A stretch of DNA of 64,000 nt from Sphingopyxis sp. USTB-05 (GCF_023822045.1 NZ_CP084712.1:2356001-2420000), one strand, 5' to 3'. Numbered from the stretch's first letter, positions 7,871 through 17,033 are shown. The notes: a model not told the origin generated them from the letters alone. Program-made: numbers and translations.

Positions 7871-8605
7871 GTGCGCAAAGCCCCCCTCCTCCTCCTGTTC
7901 CTCCTGTCCGCATGCCAAGCGCCCGCGCCGACTGACCGCTTTCGCGCGACGGGCGAGACGATCGCGATGAGCGGCGGCGATGCGGGCGCCGAAGCGGCCT
8001 GCTTCACCTGTCACGGGCTGCAGGGCGAAGGCGACGGGCGCGACGCGCCGCGCCTCGCCGGGCTCGACGCGGGCTATCTCCATCGGCAGCTCGACGATTA
8101 TGCAAATGGTCGCCGCGAGCATGCCGCGATGCGCGCAATCGTCCGCAAACTCGGCGACGGCGACCGATCGAAAGTGTCGGCATTCTACGCGGCGATCCAG
8201 CCCGCGGCGTGGCCGGTCGAAGCCGGCAATCCGGCGGGTGCGCGCCTCTATGACGAGGGCGATCCCGCGCGGGGATTGCCGTCTTGCGCCTCGTGCCACG
8301 GTGTGGGCGGCGTGGGCGATGCCGCCAATCCGCCGCTGGCCGGTCAGTCCGCCGCCTATGTCGCGGGCCAGCTTCGCGCGTGGCGCGAAGCGAAGCGCAA
8401 CAATGACCCGCTAGGCGAGATGCGCCGCGTCAGCCGCCTGCTCTCGGTCGCCGAGCTTGCGGCGGTGTCCCGTCATGCGGCGTCCTTTCCGCCCCATCCT
8501 CCGGAAGCTCGGGCAACATCCCCCGCAGCACGTCGTGCCGATCCCAGAAATGATGTTTCAGAGCCGCGCCAACGTGCAGCGGGATCATCGCGACGAGGAG
8601 AATGA
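7871..8605 (+). CDS. Di-haem cytochrome c4-like lipoprotein
   Basis: Protein of 244 residues starting at GTG. Lipobox LLSAC ends at Cys15. Two cytochrome c domains follow with CFTCH (44-48) and CASCH (139-143) and candidate axial methionines M87 and M184. This is the layout of cytochrome c4, a periplasmic electron carrier to terminal oxidases. The cytochrome part ends near residue 205; the last 40 or so residues are Pro/Arg/Ala-rich and lie antisense to the end of the b561 gene, which suggests the original stop codon was lost. A GTG just after the dyad implies a very short leader, or an undetected later start is less likely because the signal peptide would be cut. Confidence 0.87.
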   Translation: MRKAPLLLLFLLSACQAPAPTDRFRATGETIAMSGGDAGAEAACFTCHGLQGEGDGRDAPRLAGLDAGYLHRQLDDYANGRREHAAMRAIVRKLGDGDRSKVSAFYAAIQPAAWPVEAGNPAGARLYDEGDPARGLPSCASCHGVGGVGDAANPPLAGQSAAYVAGQLRAWREAKRNNDPLGEMRRVSRLLSVAELAAVSRHAASFPPHPPEARATSPAARRADPRNDVSEPRQRAAGSSRRGE

Positions 8606-9092
8606 TCAGGAGCGCATGGATTCCCTCCGCCCAGTCGAGAATCCACCACTGAATGCCTTTTTCCAGACTATCGAAGGGCATGTGCGGCCAGGGAAGGAGC
8701 CCCGCCACTTCGAGCGGCTCGCCGCCGACCACCGACCACATCGCCCAGCCCGAGAGCGGCAGACCGAAAAAGCAGACGTAAAAGAGTATGTGCGTCACAT
8801 AGGCTGCGACCGTCTGCCAGCCCAGCCGGTCGGCATCGTTGATGGGACCCGGCACGATCATCCGCCAGATCGAACGCAGCGCAGCAAGCACGAGCATCAG
8901 CAGGCCGAGTTCGGCATGAACCCGAAACGCCTCCAACTTGTCGCCACCCGCGTCGATGCGGCTCATGCGCCAGCCCCAGCCGAGCTGGAATAGGATGAGC
9001 GCGGCCATCGTCCAGTGGAATAGCTGCCCGACGGGCGAGTAGCGGCGGTCGGCGGCATAGCGCGCCGCCCACGCCTGGATCGCCTCGATCAT
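8430..9092 (-). CDS. Cytochrome b561 family membrane protein
   Basis: Protein of 220 residues with about four membrane helices and candidate haem-ligating histidines H26 (LFHWTMA), H59 (RVHAELG), H159 (GIHALL) and H173 (PLHVGAALKHHF). Bacterial b561 proteins pass electrons between quinone and periplasmic acceptors. The start at 9092 was chosen because it overlaps the CtaG stop by four bases and places the first helix normally. The C-terminal 25-30 residues after VLRGMLPEL are low-complexity and overlap the convergent cytochrome c4-like gene by 176 bases. Confidence 0.88.
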   Translation of the reverse strand: MIEAIQAWAARYAADRRYSPVGQLFHWTMAALILFQLGWGWRMSRIDAGGDKLEAFRVHAELGLLMLVLAALRSIWRMIVPGPINDADRLGWQTVAAYVTHILFYVCFFGLPLSGWAMWSVVGGEPLEVAGLLPWPHMPFDSLEKGIQWWILDWAEGIHALLIILLVAMIPLHVGAALKHHFWDRHDVLRGMLPELPEDGAERTPHDGTPPQARRPRAGG

Positions 9093-9802
9093 GCTGCCAC
9101 CGGGGGCGGCTCGCCGAGGAGGCGCCAGCCGGTCCAGAGCGCCGCGCCGAGATAAAGAGCCGCGGCAGGAGCCCACATGATGAGCCCCGCCAGTTGCTGA
9201 TCTTCGAGCGGCGCCAGCCCCCAGGCCATCGTCGTCGCGAGATGGGGCGCATAGAGGGGCGTGCCCGCGAAGGTGATGAGCGCCCCGAGCAGCCCCATCT
9301 GCACCATCATGGCAAGCAGCAGGCCGATCGCGAGCGGCGGCGACGACGAGCGGAGCGAAGCCCAGAAGCCGAACGCGGTCGCGAGCAACGAAAGCTGCAT
9401 CAACCAGAAGGCGCCGTCACTCGCCAGCGCGAGAGCATAGGGCGCCGGCGCGTGCCAGATCCAGAATGCGAGAATGTGCCCGGCCGCCCATAGCGGCGCA
9501 CCGCCGCGCGGCCGAAACCGCGGCAGGCCGAGCGCAAACAGCGGAGCCGCAACCGCGGTCAGGATGATATGGTGCGCGACGCGCACCGAGAAGAGCGCCG
9601 ACGACAGGGCGCATAGCGGCGACACGAACAGAAGGGCGATCAGCGCGAACCCGGCCCAGAAGGGACCGCGCGCTTTCCATCGCCACGCCATCAGCGCCGC
9701 GGCGCCCAGCGCCGCGAGCAGCCCGGGATCGAGATTCCAGCGCAGCATCCAGTCAGCCGGGATCGGCGCGGGACCACAATAAGGAATCGAGGACGGATCC
9801 AT
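9089..9802 (-). CDS. ctaG: Cytochrome c oxidase assembly factor, caa3 CtaG family
   Basis: Protein of 237 residues, mostly membrane helices, of the caa3_CtaG family that delivers or inserts copper in oxidase assembly. Recognisable features are the HHIILTAVAAPLFALG segment near residue 78, a conserved WIWHAPAPY segment and a final WAPAALYLG-like helix. It lies on the same strand as b561 (four-base overlap) and next to the caa3 oxidase operon, which fits its role. Confidence 0.88.
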   Translation of the reverse strand: MDPSSIPYCGPAPIPADWMLRWNLDPGLLAALGAAALMAWRWKARGPFWAGFALIALLFVSPLCALSSALFSVRVAHHIILTAVAAPLFALGLPRFRPRGGAPLWAAGHILAFWIWHAPAPYALALASDGAFWLMQLSLLATAFGFWASLRSSSPPLAIGLLLAMMVQMGLLGALITFAGTPLYAPHLATTMAWGLAPLEDQQLAGLIMWAPAAALYLGAALWTGWRLLGEPPPVAA

Positions 9803-9894
9803 CCAATTGCCAACGTCGCGCCCGGCGCGCGGGTTCCGGGAAACTATTGGGCGGTCGGCGCATTATCCAGACGGGGGCCTGCATGGAGATCAAT

Positions 9895-10341
9895 ATGGCA
9901 ACGGCCCCATCGCCTTTCACCGACCCGCCCTATCGCCGACACGCGCCCCATCCGCTGCACGCCATTCTCCTCGCCTTTCCGGTCGCCCTGTTCAGCAGCG
10001 CGCTCCTTTCCGACATCACCTATCTCAACAGCGCCGAGATGCAGTGGAGCAATTTCTCGGCCTGGTTGATCACGGGCGGGCTGATATTCGGGGCTCCGGT
10101 GCTCCTGTGGTCTGCCATAGCATTTGTCCGAGGCCGAAAGCAGCCAAAGCGCGGGCCTGCCACCGCCTATTTTCTGCTGATCCTCGTTATGTGGATCGCG
10201 GGCCTCGTGAACGCCTTCAAGCATAGCCAGGATGCCTGGAGTTCGGTCGGCACGGCCGGCGCGACCCTCTCGGCCCTATCCACAGTTGCAGCGATTGCCG
10301 CCGCCTGGCTTCTCCACGCAGCGAAGGAGCCCCGCGCATGA
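9895..10341 (+). CDS. DUF2231-like membrane protein
   Basis: Protein of about 148 residues with four hydrophobic segments. The start has the HPLHAILLAFPVALFSSAL pattern typical of DUF2231 membrane proteins, whose function is unknown. ATG 9895 is preceded by GGAG at 6 bases; an alternative ATG at 9883 would add four residues. Its stop overlaps the start of the sorbosone-dehydrogenase-like gene (ATGA), so the pair is one operon. Confidence 0.8.
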   Translation: MATAPSPFTDPPYRRHAPHPLHAILLAFPVALFSSALLSDITYLNSAEMQWSNFSAWLITGGLIFGAPVLLWSAIAFVRGRKQPKRGPATAYFLLILVMWIAGLVNAFKHSQDAWSSVGTAGATLSALSTVAAIAAAWLLHAAKEPRA

Positions 10342-11684
10342 ACCGGCAGACCTCGCTTGGCCTCGTCGCTGCGGCGGCGCTAGCGGCCGCGCTCGCCGGC
10401 TGCGGCAAAGGCGATGAAAAACTCGACCAGACGGGCGCCAGCCCGAGCCTGCCGAATATCGACGAGACGCTCGTCCCACCGATGAAAATCGCCAAGCCTG
10501 CAGGATGGAACGGCGAGCTTCCGACCGTTCCAGCCGGTTTCAAGGTCGTGCCGGTCGCCACCGACCTCAAGATTCCGCGGCAGATCCTCATCCTCCCCAA
10601 TGGCGACATTCTCGTCGCCGAAGGTTCGGGCGGCCATGCACCGAAGCTCCGCCCGAAGGATGTGATCGCGGGCTATATCAAGAGCCTTGGAAAATCCTCG
10701 GTGAAGGGCGGCGACCGCATCACCTTGCTTCGCGACGCGAACGGCGACGGCAAACCCGAACTTCGCACCAGCTTCATCGAGGATCTCGATGCGCCCTATG
10801 GCCTCGCGCTCGTCGGGAACGACCTTTATGTCGCCAACCAGGGTGCGCTGCTGCGCTTCGCGTACACGCCGGGCGCAACGCGCATCGCTGGCAAGGGCGA
10901 GGAAGTGACCAAGCTCCCGGCAGCGGTCAATCATCACTGGACGAAATCGCTCGCCGCGAGCGCGGACGGGTCGAAGCTTTATGTCGGCATCGGCTCGAAC
11001 AGCAATATCGGCGAGCGGGGAATGAGCATCGAGGAGGATCGCGCCGTCATTTGGGAGGTCGATGCCGCCACCGGCGCGAGCCGCATCCTCGTCTCGGGCA
11101 TCCGCAACCCGACCGCCCTCGCCTTCGAGCCATCGTCGAACGCCCTCTGGGCGGTGGTGAACGAACGCGACGAGCTTGGCGCCGAGCTCGTACCCGATTA
11201 TCTGACCTCGGTGCGCGAGGGCGCTTTCTACGGCTGGCCCTACAGCTATTGGGGACGCCATCCCGACCCGCGCGTTCATCCACAAAAGCCCGAGCTCGTC
11301 AGGACCGCAGTCACTCCCGATTATGCGCTCGGTTCGCACGTCGCGCCGCTCGGGCTGAGCTTTGCGACCGAAGGCGGGCTCCCGGGCTATGAGACGGGCG
11401 CCTTCGTTGGAGAGCATGGCAGCTGGAACCGCCAGACTCTCGCCGGCTACAAGGTCAGCTTCATCCCCTTCGCCAACGGACGTCCTGCCGGCAAGCCGAA
11501 GGATTTCGTGACCGGCTTCATCAAGGACGGCAAAGCGCGCGGCCGCCCGGTCGGCGTCACCTGGGACCCGGCGCGCGGCGCGCTCTGGATCGCCGACGAT
11601 CTCTCGAACACGGTGTGGCGCGTCACCGGACCTCGCGCGCTCGCGATGGGATCACCGGTCGCTGCTGCAGCCAGCAAAAGATGA
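10338..11684 (+). CDS. Sorbosone/glucose dehydrogenase-like beta-propeller lipoprotein
   Basis: Protein of 448 residues with lipobox LAGC (Cys22), so exported and lipid-anchored. The rest has the six-bladed propeller of PQQ-dependent sugar (soluble glucose/L-sorbosone) dehydrogenases: LPNGDILVAEGSGG, DLYVANQGALLRF, the GIRNPTALAFEPSSNALW blade, FYGWPYSYWG and GSHVAPLGLSFA. The family oxidises sugars or aldehydes with PQQ, passing electrons to the respiratory chain; the true substrate here is unknown. It is translationally coupled to the DUF2231 gene. Confidence 0.88.
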   Translation: MNRQTSLGLVAAAALAAALAGCGKGDEKLDQTGASPSLPNIDETLVPPMKIAKPAGWNGELPTVPAGFKVVPVATDLKIPRQILILPNGDILVAEGSGGHAPKLRPKDVIAGYIKSLGKSSVKGGDRITLLRDANGDGKPELRTSFIEDLDAPYGLALVGNDLYVANQGALLRFAYTPGATRIAGKGEEVTKLPAAVNHHWTKSLAASADGSKLYVGIGSNSNIGERGMSIEEDRAVIWEVDAATGASRILVSGIRNPTALAFEPSSNALWAVVNERDELGAELVPDYLTSVREGAFYGWPYSYWGRHPDPRVHPQKPELVRTAVTPDYALGSHVAPLGLSFATEGGLPGYETGAFVGEHGSWNRQTLAGYKVSFIPFANGRPAGKPKDFVTGFIKDGKARGRPVGVTWDPARGALWIADDLSNTVWRVTGPRALAMGSPVAAAASKR

Positions 11685-11990
11685 TCAAGCGGCGCCGCTC
11701 GGCTTGAAGCGGATCACGCGCCAGATAAAATAAGCGAAGAACGCCGCCATGTTCGCGCTAAGGAGTGGCACTGCCCACCTTCTTCCGCCTTCCGGCACCT
11801 TCGCGCCCCCGCGGCGCGCGGTCAGCGTTAGACGCGCGCTGGGCGGCGCTGATGGAGCGGGGACATAGCGACGCGTCTCGGGAACGTGCCGCCCCGCCGG
11901 GCGTAGCTGTCCCATGACGCGTCCCATCCCCTGTCTATCGATATCGAGAGCCTGCGCGGCCCCTTGCGCCGCGATGGCGAAAGTAGCTCG
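11685..11990. other. Gene-free stretch between the dehydrogenase and the CDF transporter
   Basis: About 300 bases with no convincing gene. The minus strand has an AUG (11749) opening a 21-residue hydrophobic peptide containing FFAYFIWRVIRF that stops next to the dehydrogenase stop codon, but it has no ribosome-binding site. Nothing else stands out. Confidence 0.4.
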
Positions 11991-13004
11991 GTGATAGCCC
12001 AGTCTGATACGGGCAAGCCGCGCTCGAGGGCGCATCATATCAGGGCGAACATCGTGCTTTACGGTGCGCTCTTTGCCAATCTCGGCATCGCCGTCGCCAA
12101 ATTTGTCGCCGCGGCGATCAGTGGTTCCTCGTCGATGCTATCGGAAGGGGTCCATTCGCTCGTCGACAGCGGCAATCAGATGCTGCTCCTCTACGGCCAA
12201 GCGAAGGCAAAGCGGCCGCCCGACAATCGTCACCCCTTCGGCTACGGCCGCGAACTTTATTTCTGGGCGTTCGTCGTCGCAATCCTCATCTTTGCTGTCG
12301 GAGCCGGCATTTCCATCTACGAAGGCTGGATTCACTACCGGGATCCCGAGCCGCTTCGCGATCCGACGATCAACTATGTGGTGCTCGCCATCGCCTTCCT
12401 GCTCGAGGGTGCGTCGTGGACGATCGCGGTGCGCGAGTTCAACGCCGGGCGGCGCGGGCTCGGCTGGTGGACGGCGGTGCGGCGGTCGAAGAATCCCGCA
12501 GGTTTCATCGTCCTGTTCGAAGACAGCGCCGCGCTCGCCGGCCTCGCCATCGCCGCCGGCGGCATATGGCTGAGCCATGCGACAGGGGATCCGCGGATCG
12601 ACGGCATCGCCTCGATGGCGATCGGCGCAATCCTGGCGGCGGTCGCGATCCTTCTAGCCCGCGAGGCGAAGGAGCTGTTGATCGGCGAGGCTGCGGACCC
12701 CGAACTGATCGCGCGTATCTGGACCATCGTCGAACGGCGCCGCGAAATTACCGCCGTCAATCATGTGCGCACGATCCACACCGCACCCAATTCGATCTTC
12801 GTCGCCGTAAGCGCCGACTTCGAGGATCGTCTCGCCATGGGCGAGGCCGAGACGTTGATCGAGGCGATCGAGGCCGAGCTCAAGGCTGCGTCGAGCGATA
12901 TCAGCTCGATCTACATCCGCCCCGAAAAGCAGTCCGATGCGCTCGTCCAGCCTCGCCCGTCAGCGGCGGCCGAACCCGCACGGCGGCCGCGCGGCACAAA
13001 CTAG
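11991..13004 (+). CDS. Cation diffusion facilitator (CDF) family metal exporter
   Basis: About 337 residues from GTG 11991 (the frame is open from a TTG at 11964; neither has a strong ribosome-binding site). Helices and the metal-site pattern SMLSEGVHSLVDSGNQ with HxxxD spacing, the NRHPFGYGRE loop, and a second helix pair with LFEDSAALAG are characteristic. The C-terminal cytoplasmic domain contains VNHVRTIHTAPNSIFV. These proteins export divalent metals such as Zn, Co or Fe by proton exchange. It ends four bases inside the convergent kinase gene. Confidence 0.9.
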   Translation: MIAQSDTGKPRSRAHHIRANIVLYGALFANLGIAVAKFVAAAISGSSSMLSEGVHSLVDSGNQMLLLYGQAKAKRPPDNRHPFGYGRELYFWAFVVAILIFAVGAGISIYEGWIHYRDPEPLRDPTINYVVLAIAFLLEGASWTIAVREFNAGRRGLGWWTAVRRSKNPAGFIVLFEDSAALAGLAIAAGGIWLSHATGDPRIDGIASMAIGAILAAVAILLAREAKELLIGEAADPELIARIWTIVERRREITAVNHVRTIHTAPNSIFVAVSADFEDRLAMGEAETLIEAIEAELKAASSDISSIYIRPEKQSDALVQPRPSAAAEPARRPRGTN

Positions 13005-14074
13005 GCTTTGAGCTCGCCCGGTCGCAACTGGATCCGGATGAGCGCGCTCGTGCCCGGCATATCGCGCGAAGGGTCAACCGCGCCGTAAGAGACAGCCGCC
13101 TTGTGGGTCCGCGCCAAAGCTTCGATGAGGCGCGTTCCGAGACCCGTGCCGCGCGCCGTTCCGTCGGACGGCATCCCTGCCCCGTCGTCGACAACCGCGA
13201 GTTCGAGCAATGTCTCGTCGGCCCGGCGAAGCGATATCCGAATCTCGCCATCATCGCTGTCGCCATAGGCATATTTGCACGCGTTGCTCACCCATTCGTT
13301 GGCGATCATGCCGAGCGCAACGGCCTTGTCGGTGGCCACACGCATGGGCTCGACGTCGGCGATGACACGCCGCGCGGCGACGCCCGTCGACCAGGTCGCC
13401 GAGAGATCCTCGGCAAGGCCGCCCAGATAGTCGTCCATCGCCACATATTCGACGTCGTCGGTGGTGTAGAGGCGCCGGTTGACTTGCGCGACCGTCGCGA
13501 TCCGTTGCTGCGTCTTCTGCAGCGCCTCGCGGGCGGCGGGATCGGCGATCGTCTTGGACTGGAGGGCGACGAAAGACATCACCATCTGGAGATTGTTCGC
13601 GACGCGGTGGTTCACTTCCTTGAGCAGCGCTTCCAGCCGCGCATTGGTCGCGCGCAGCTCGCTCTCCACCTCGGCGCGCGCGCGTCGAAGCTGGGCACGC
13701 TCGAGTACCTGCTCGAAACTCGAGGCCAAGAGATCGAAAAAATCCTCGCCGACCGACTTTACCACATAATCGTCGGCACCCGACTTCAACGCCGCCACGG
13801 CGATGCGGCTCTCCTCGGAGCCCGTCACATAGACGACGGGCGGGCAGTCGCGTAGTGCGCGAAGCGCCTCGAGCGTGGCAAGACCGTCCTGCCCGGGCAT
13901 ATAGTGATCGACGGCAACGAGATCGAAGGCAGTGACCTTCGCCATGTCGACGCCCTCGCCGCCACTTGCCGCGAGGCTGACTTCATAACCTTTCCGGCCA
14001 AGCGCGCGCGACGCAAGCCGCCGCATGCCGTCGTCGTCATCGATATAGAGAATGTGGGCCAGGGCGGGTCTCAA
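13001..14074 (-). CDS. Receiver domain fused to a HisKA_2-type histidine kinase
   Basis: Protein of 357 residues. Residues 1-125 are a receiver with phospho-acceptor D56 (VAVDHYMPG) and K106. Residues 145-215 are a HisKA_2 dimerisation region with phospho-histidine H156 in EVNHRVANNLQ. A HATPase_c domain follows with N-box NEWVSNACKYAY and G-box GTGLGTRLIEAL. There is no membrane segment. Receiver-kinases of this type are common in sphingomonads, where HWE/HisKA_2 kinases often signal to the PhyR-EcfG general stress pathway; that link is only a possibility here. It overlaps the upstream response regulator by four bases and is third in a kinase-regulator-kinase operon. Confidence 0.9.
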   Translation of the reverse strand: MRPALAHILYIDDDDGMRRLASRALGRKGYEVSLAASGGEGVDMAKVTAFDLVAVDHYMPGQDGLATLEALRALRDCPPVVYVTGSEESRIAVAALKSGADDYVVKSVGEDFFDLLASSFEQVLERAQLRRARAEVESELRATNARLEALLKEVNHRVANNLQMVMSFVALQSKTIADPAAREALQKTQQRIATVAQVNRRLYTTDDVEYVAMDDYLGGLAEDLSATWSTGVAARRVIADVEPMRVATDKAVALGMIANEWVSNACKYAYGDSDDGEIRISLRRADETLLELAVVDDGAGMPSDGTARGTGLGTRLIEALARTHKAAVSYGAVDPSRDMPGTSALIRIQLRPGELKA

Positions 14075-14517
14075 GCCGGGTCGGGATCGGGGACCTGGAT
14101 CACCGAGAGGAAGAGACCGAGCTGGCGAATGGCGTCGGCGAAATTCTCATAGTTCACCGGCTTGGTGATATAGACGTTGCAGCCGAGGTCGTAGCAGCGC
14201 TGGATCTCGATCTTGTCGTCGGTGGTCGTGAGCACGACGACGGGCGTGCGGCGCAGCGGACTGCTGTCGGCCTTCAGCCTGGCGAGAATGTCGGTCCCGC
14301 TCATGTCGGGCAGATTGAGGTCGAGCAGCACGAGCGCCGGCCCGTTGCGCACCGGGCCCTCCGCCGCATCGTACAGGAACTCGAGAGCCGAGGTGCCGTC
14401 GAGAAAATGATGGATCTTGTTGGAAATGCCGGCGCGCCGGATGTTCTTCTCGATAAGGCGCGCATGCCCCTCGTCGTCCTCGATCATCACGATGTTTACG
14501 GGCAGTTGGTCAGGCAT
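14071..14517 (-). CDS. Single-domain response regulator (Rcp1-like)
   Basis: Protein of 148 residues with the longer receiver form seen in phytochrome-associated Rcp1 proteins: acidic pair IEDDE near residue 12, phospho-acceptor D66 (LVLLDLNLPDMSG), TTT switch residues and K at YITKPVNYENF. There is no output domain. It overlaps the CHASE3 kinase upstream by eight bases and the receiver-kinase downstream by four, so it likely shuttles phosphate between the two. Confidence 0.92.
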   Translation of the reverse strand: MPDQLPVNIVMIEDDEGHARLIEKNIRRAGISNKIHHFLDGTSALEFLYDAAEGPVRNGPALVLLDLNLPDMSGTDILARLKADSSPLRRTPVVVLTTTDDKIEIQRCYDLGCNVYITKPVNYENFADAIRQLGLFLSVIQVPDPDPA

Positions 14518-16012
14518 CTTCTTCTCCGCTTTGCCACACGAGGGGCAGGATCAGCCGAAAGGTGGAACCCGCACCGAGTTCGGACTGGATTTCGATATTA
14601 CCGCCGAGGCGATAGGCAAGCGCGCGGGCGTGGGCAAGACCGATCCCCTCCCCCTGCTGGTCCTGGACGCCCGACCTTCGGAAGAGGTCGAACACACGTT
14701 CGTGATCGCGCGGCTCGATGCCGCGACCATTGTCGGCGACCGCCACCCAAGCGCGCCCGAGATCGGCGCCCCCGGCTATGCGAATGATCCCCGCCCGCCC
14801 CGGCTGCGAATATTTGAGGGCATTTTCGATGAGATTCGAGAGGATCTGCTCGACCGCGACCCGGTCATTGATCACGGTCGGCAGGTCCGACACTTCGACC
14901 GTCGTGCCGGTCTCGTCGATGCGGTGCTGCAGGCTGCCGACGATCGCGCCCACGACGTCGCCGAGAGCAAGCGTTTCGGGCGCGAGCGTGCGGCGACCCT
15001 GGCGCGAGAGATTGAGGATCGCGTTGATCAGCCGGTCCATCTTCTGCGTGGAGGTGCGAATGAAGCCGATCGATTCCGGCAGATCCTCCTCGATCGCGAG
15101 CCGCGTCGCGGCGTCGGGCGCCTTCCAGCCCTGCGCATCGCCCTGTTCGAGATAGCCCGAGATCGCCTTGCGCGCGGTCTCGAGTTCGGCCGTGAAACCC
15201 ATCACATTGACGAGTGGCGAACGCAGATCGTGCGACACGATATAGGCGAAGCGCTGGATTTCGGCATTGGCGCGCTTGAGTTCGCCCGTGCGCGCATCGA
15301 CCAGTTCCTCAAGCCCTTCGTTGAGACGGCGAAGTTCCGCGCGCGATGCGCGGAGCTCGACGAGATTGTTGCGAACGAGGAGCAGCGTGGCGGCTGCAAC
15401 GACCAGCAGGAGAATGCCGGTTCCGATCAGCGTCAGGGTGAACAGCGACTGGGTGCGTTGCTGCCGCGCTTCACGATTCTTGAGCAGGGCGAGCTCGCTT
15501 GCGAGCATCGTCTCGACGAGCGCGCGCGCGGCCCGCACTTCGAGCACCCCCTTGTCGTTCGTGAAGTCTGCGATCAGTGCTGCGCGGTCCGTGCCGCGCA
15601 GGCCGAGCGTCGCCCGGTAATGACGGCCATAAGCATCGAGATGCCCGCGAAGCCTTTCGGCGCGGCCGCGCTGGTTCGGATTGTCGCTGATCAGCGTCTC
15701 GAGCGATGCAAGCTGGGCGCGCGACCGGTCCTCGGCCTCGTCCATGATCGTCGAGAACGCCGGGTTCTGCGTAAGGATCAGTCCGCGGCGCGCGGTCTCC
15801 ATCCGTTCTGTCGCGCTGGCAAAGGCGCCGAGATTGGCCTCCACCGCGAGCGTGTGTGCGACCATGCGCGCGTCGGCCTCATTTTGGCGCTGCACAAAAA
15901 ATGCTGTCGATGCCGCAGCGAGGAGCGCGGCAAATCCAATGGTGAGGAGAATGATGATCAGGCGGCTCGCCCGCGTGTCGCGGCCCAGCGACGAGATCCT
16001 GGCCGATTCCAT
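14510..16012 (-). CDS. CHASE3-domain membrane sensor histidine kinase
   Basis: Protein of 500 residues. Membrane helix about 18-39, periplasmic CHASE3-like region about 42-185 (with the LETLISDNPNQ and LRGHLDAY helices), second helix about 190-213, then a coiled linker and a HisKA domain with H261 in YIVSHDLRSPL. HATPase_c follows with N-box NLIENALKYSQ and GEGIGLAHARAL. The signal sensed by CHASE3 domains is generally unknown. It is the first gene of the three-gene signalling operon on the minus strand. Confidence 0.92.
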   Translation of the reverse strand: MESARISSLGRDTRASRLIIILLTIGFAALLAAASTAFFVQRQNEADARMVAHTLAVEANLGAFASATERMETARRGLILTQNPAFSTIMDEAEDRSRAQLASLETLISDNPNQRGRAERLRGHLDAYGRHYRATLGLRGTDRAALIADFTNDKGVLEVRAARALVETMLASELALLKNREARQQRTQSLFTLTLIGTGILLLVVAAATLLLVRNNLVELRASRAELRRLNEGLEELVDARTGELKRANAEIQRFAYIVSHDLRSPLVNVMGFTAELETARKAISGYLEQGDAQGWKAPDAATRLAIEEDLPESIGFIRTSTQKMDRLINAILNLSRQGRRTLAPETLALGDVVGAIVGSLQHRIDETGTTVEVSDLPTVINDRVAVEQILSNLIENALKYSQPGRAGIIRIAGGADLGRAWVAVADNGRGIEPRDHERVFDLFRRSGVQDQQGEGIGLAHARALAYRLGGNIEIQSELGAGSTFRLILPLVWQSGEEDA

Positions 16013-16277
16013 GTAAATGCCCCTCGGCCCCGGTCGATCAATTTCCGCCGTGCATGCACTGCCGCGCCCTTCGTGGCAAGCAGCCTCACCAACCCGGCCA
16101 GCCCTGAACGTGCCGAGTCCCGCGCGGGATTAACCTGGATCAATAGGATTTCGGATGAGTGTCGCCGAAGCGCTGGCGTAGGGGGGCGGCTGGGCGATTG
16201 AGGTCACCAGGATGAAGCGGGATGTCGAACGGTCATGATCGCGGTATAAGTGGCTCGCAGATTATAACGGGGAAGAG

Positions 16278-16631
16278 ATGTCCAGGAGGATATTGATCGT
16301 CGAAGACGATCCGCTTGTCGCCATGATGCTGGAGGATGCGCTGGGCGCGCTGGGGCACGACATCGTCGGGGACGCTGGCGATATCGCCACGGCGCTCGGG
16401 CATATCGCGGCAGGCGGGTTCGATGCAGCGATCGTTGATGTGTATCTTGAAACGGGCTTGCCGTGCGATGCGGTCGCAGAGGCTCTTGCGGCGCGATCGA
16501 TCCCTTTTCTCGTTGCGACCGGCGGTTTCGTCGGTCAGCCCGGACCGTGCTGGAACGACCGGCCGATCCTCGCGAAACCCTTCACCCTCGACAGCCTCGA
16601 AGCCGCGCTATCCGGCCTCGCGCAAACGTAG
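16278..16631 (+). CDS. Orphan single-domain response regulator
   Basis: Protein of 117 residues: acidic pair VEDDP at 9-12, phospho-acceptor D54 in AAIVDVYLE, and K at LAKPFT. There is no output domain. ATG follows GGGGAAGAG. The gene is divergent from the CHASE3 kinase operon and separated by about 265 bases that show no gene. Receivers of this short type are common in sphingomonads as phosphate sinks or protein-protein switches. Confidence 0.9.
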   Translation: MSRRILIVEDDPLVAMMLEDALGALGHDIVGDAGDIATALGHIAAGGFDAAIVDVYLETGLPCDAVAEALAARSIPFLVATGGFVGQPGPCWNDRPILAKPFTLDSLEAALSGLAQT

Positions 16632-16649
16632 GCGAGCGCGCACCGGCGG

Positions 16650-16907
16650 TCAGAGCCCGGCTTTCTCGAGAGCGGCCGCGACCTCGCGGTCCAGTGCATT
16701 CGATCCCTTCGGCGTCGCGCGGTTCAGCAATGTCTGTATCCGCCTTTGCGCGACCTGCAGGGCCTTGTGGCGCACCTCGCGTTCGCGGTTCGTCCGCCAG
16801 GATCGGCTCTCGCCCAAAAGGGCGGCCCATTTCGCCTCTTCAGCGGCAAGGACGGCGAGGGCAAGCCGCAGACCGTCGCGTTGTCCGCGGGCATGATCGT
16901 CATTCAT
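16650..16907 (-). CDS. Hypothetical protein (85 aa), helical
   Basis: A charged, mostly helical protein starting MNDDHARGQRDGLRLALAV, with a central helix EVRHKALQVAQRRIQTLLNRA and an acidic tail. No signal peptide or membrane segment. Not recognised as a family. It is convergent with the response regulator and divergent from the HVA1 gene. Confidence 0.65.
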   Translation of the reverse strand: MNDDHARGQRDGLRLALAVLAAEEAKWAALLGESRSWRTNREREVRHKALQVAQRRIQTLLNRATPKGSNALDREVAAALEKAGL

Positions 16908-17033
16908 CGCAGCCTCCCCACCTTAACCAGCAACTGCAACGAGCGGGCCTGCGCCAGATGACTTGCTGCTCGCCGCTCCAAGAGAGGAACCTTTGCCGCG
17001 CAGGCGGACTGTTTTACGGAAAGGAGAGCGACC

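Noticed and set aside
11685..11749. 21-residue hydrophobic peptide gene on the minus strand
   Set aside because: No ribosome-binding site and no promoter; the size is too small to judge by composition.
16986..17015. GGAAC with TGTT before the HVA1 gene as an EcfG promoter
   Set aside because: Spacing is 19 bases with a mismatched -10, outside the 16-17 base range of the other sites.
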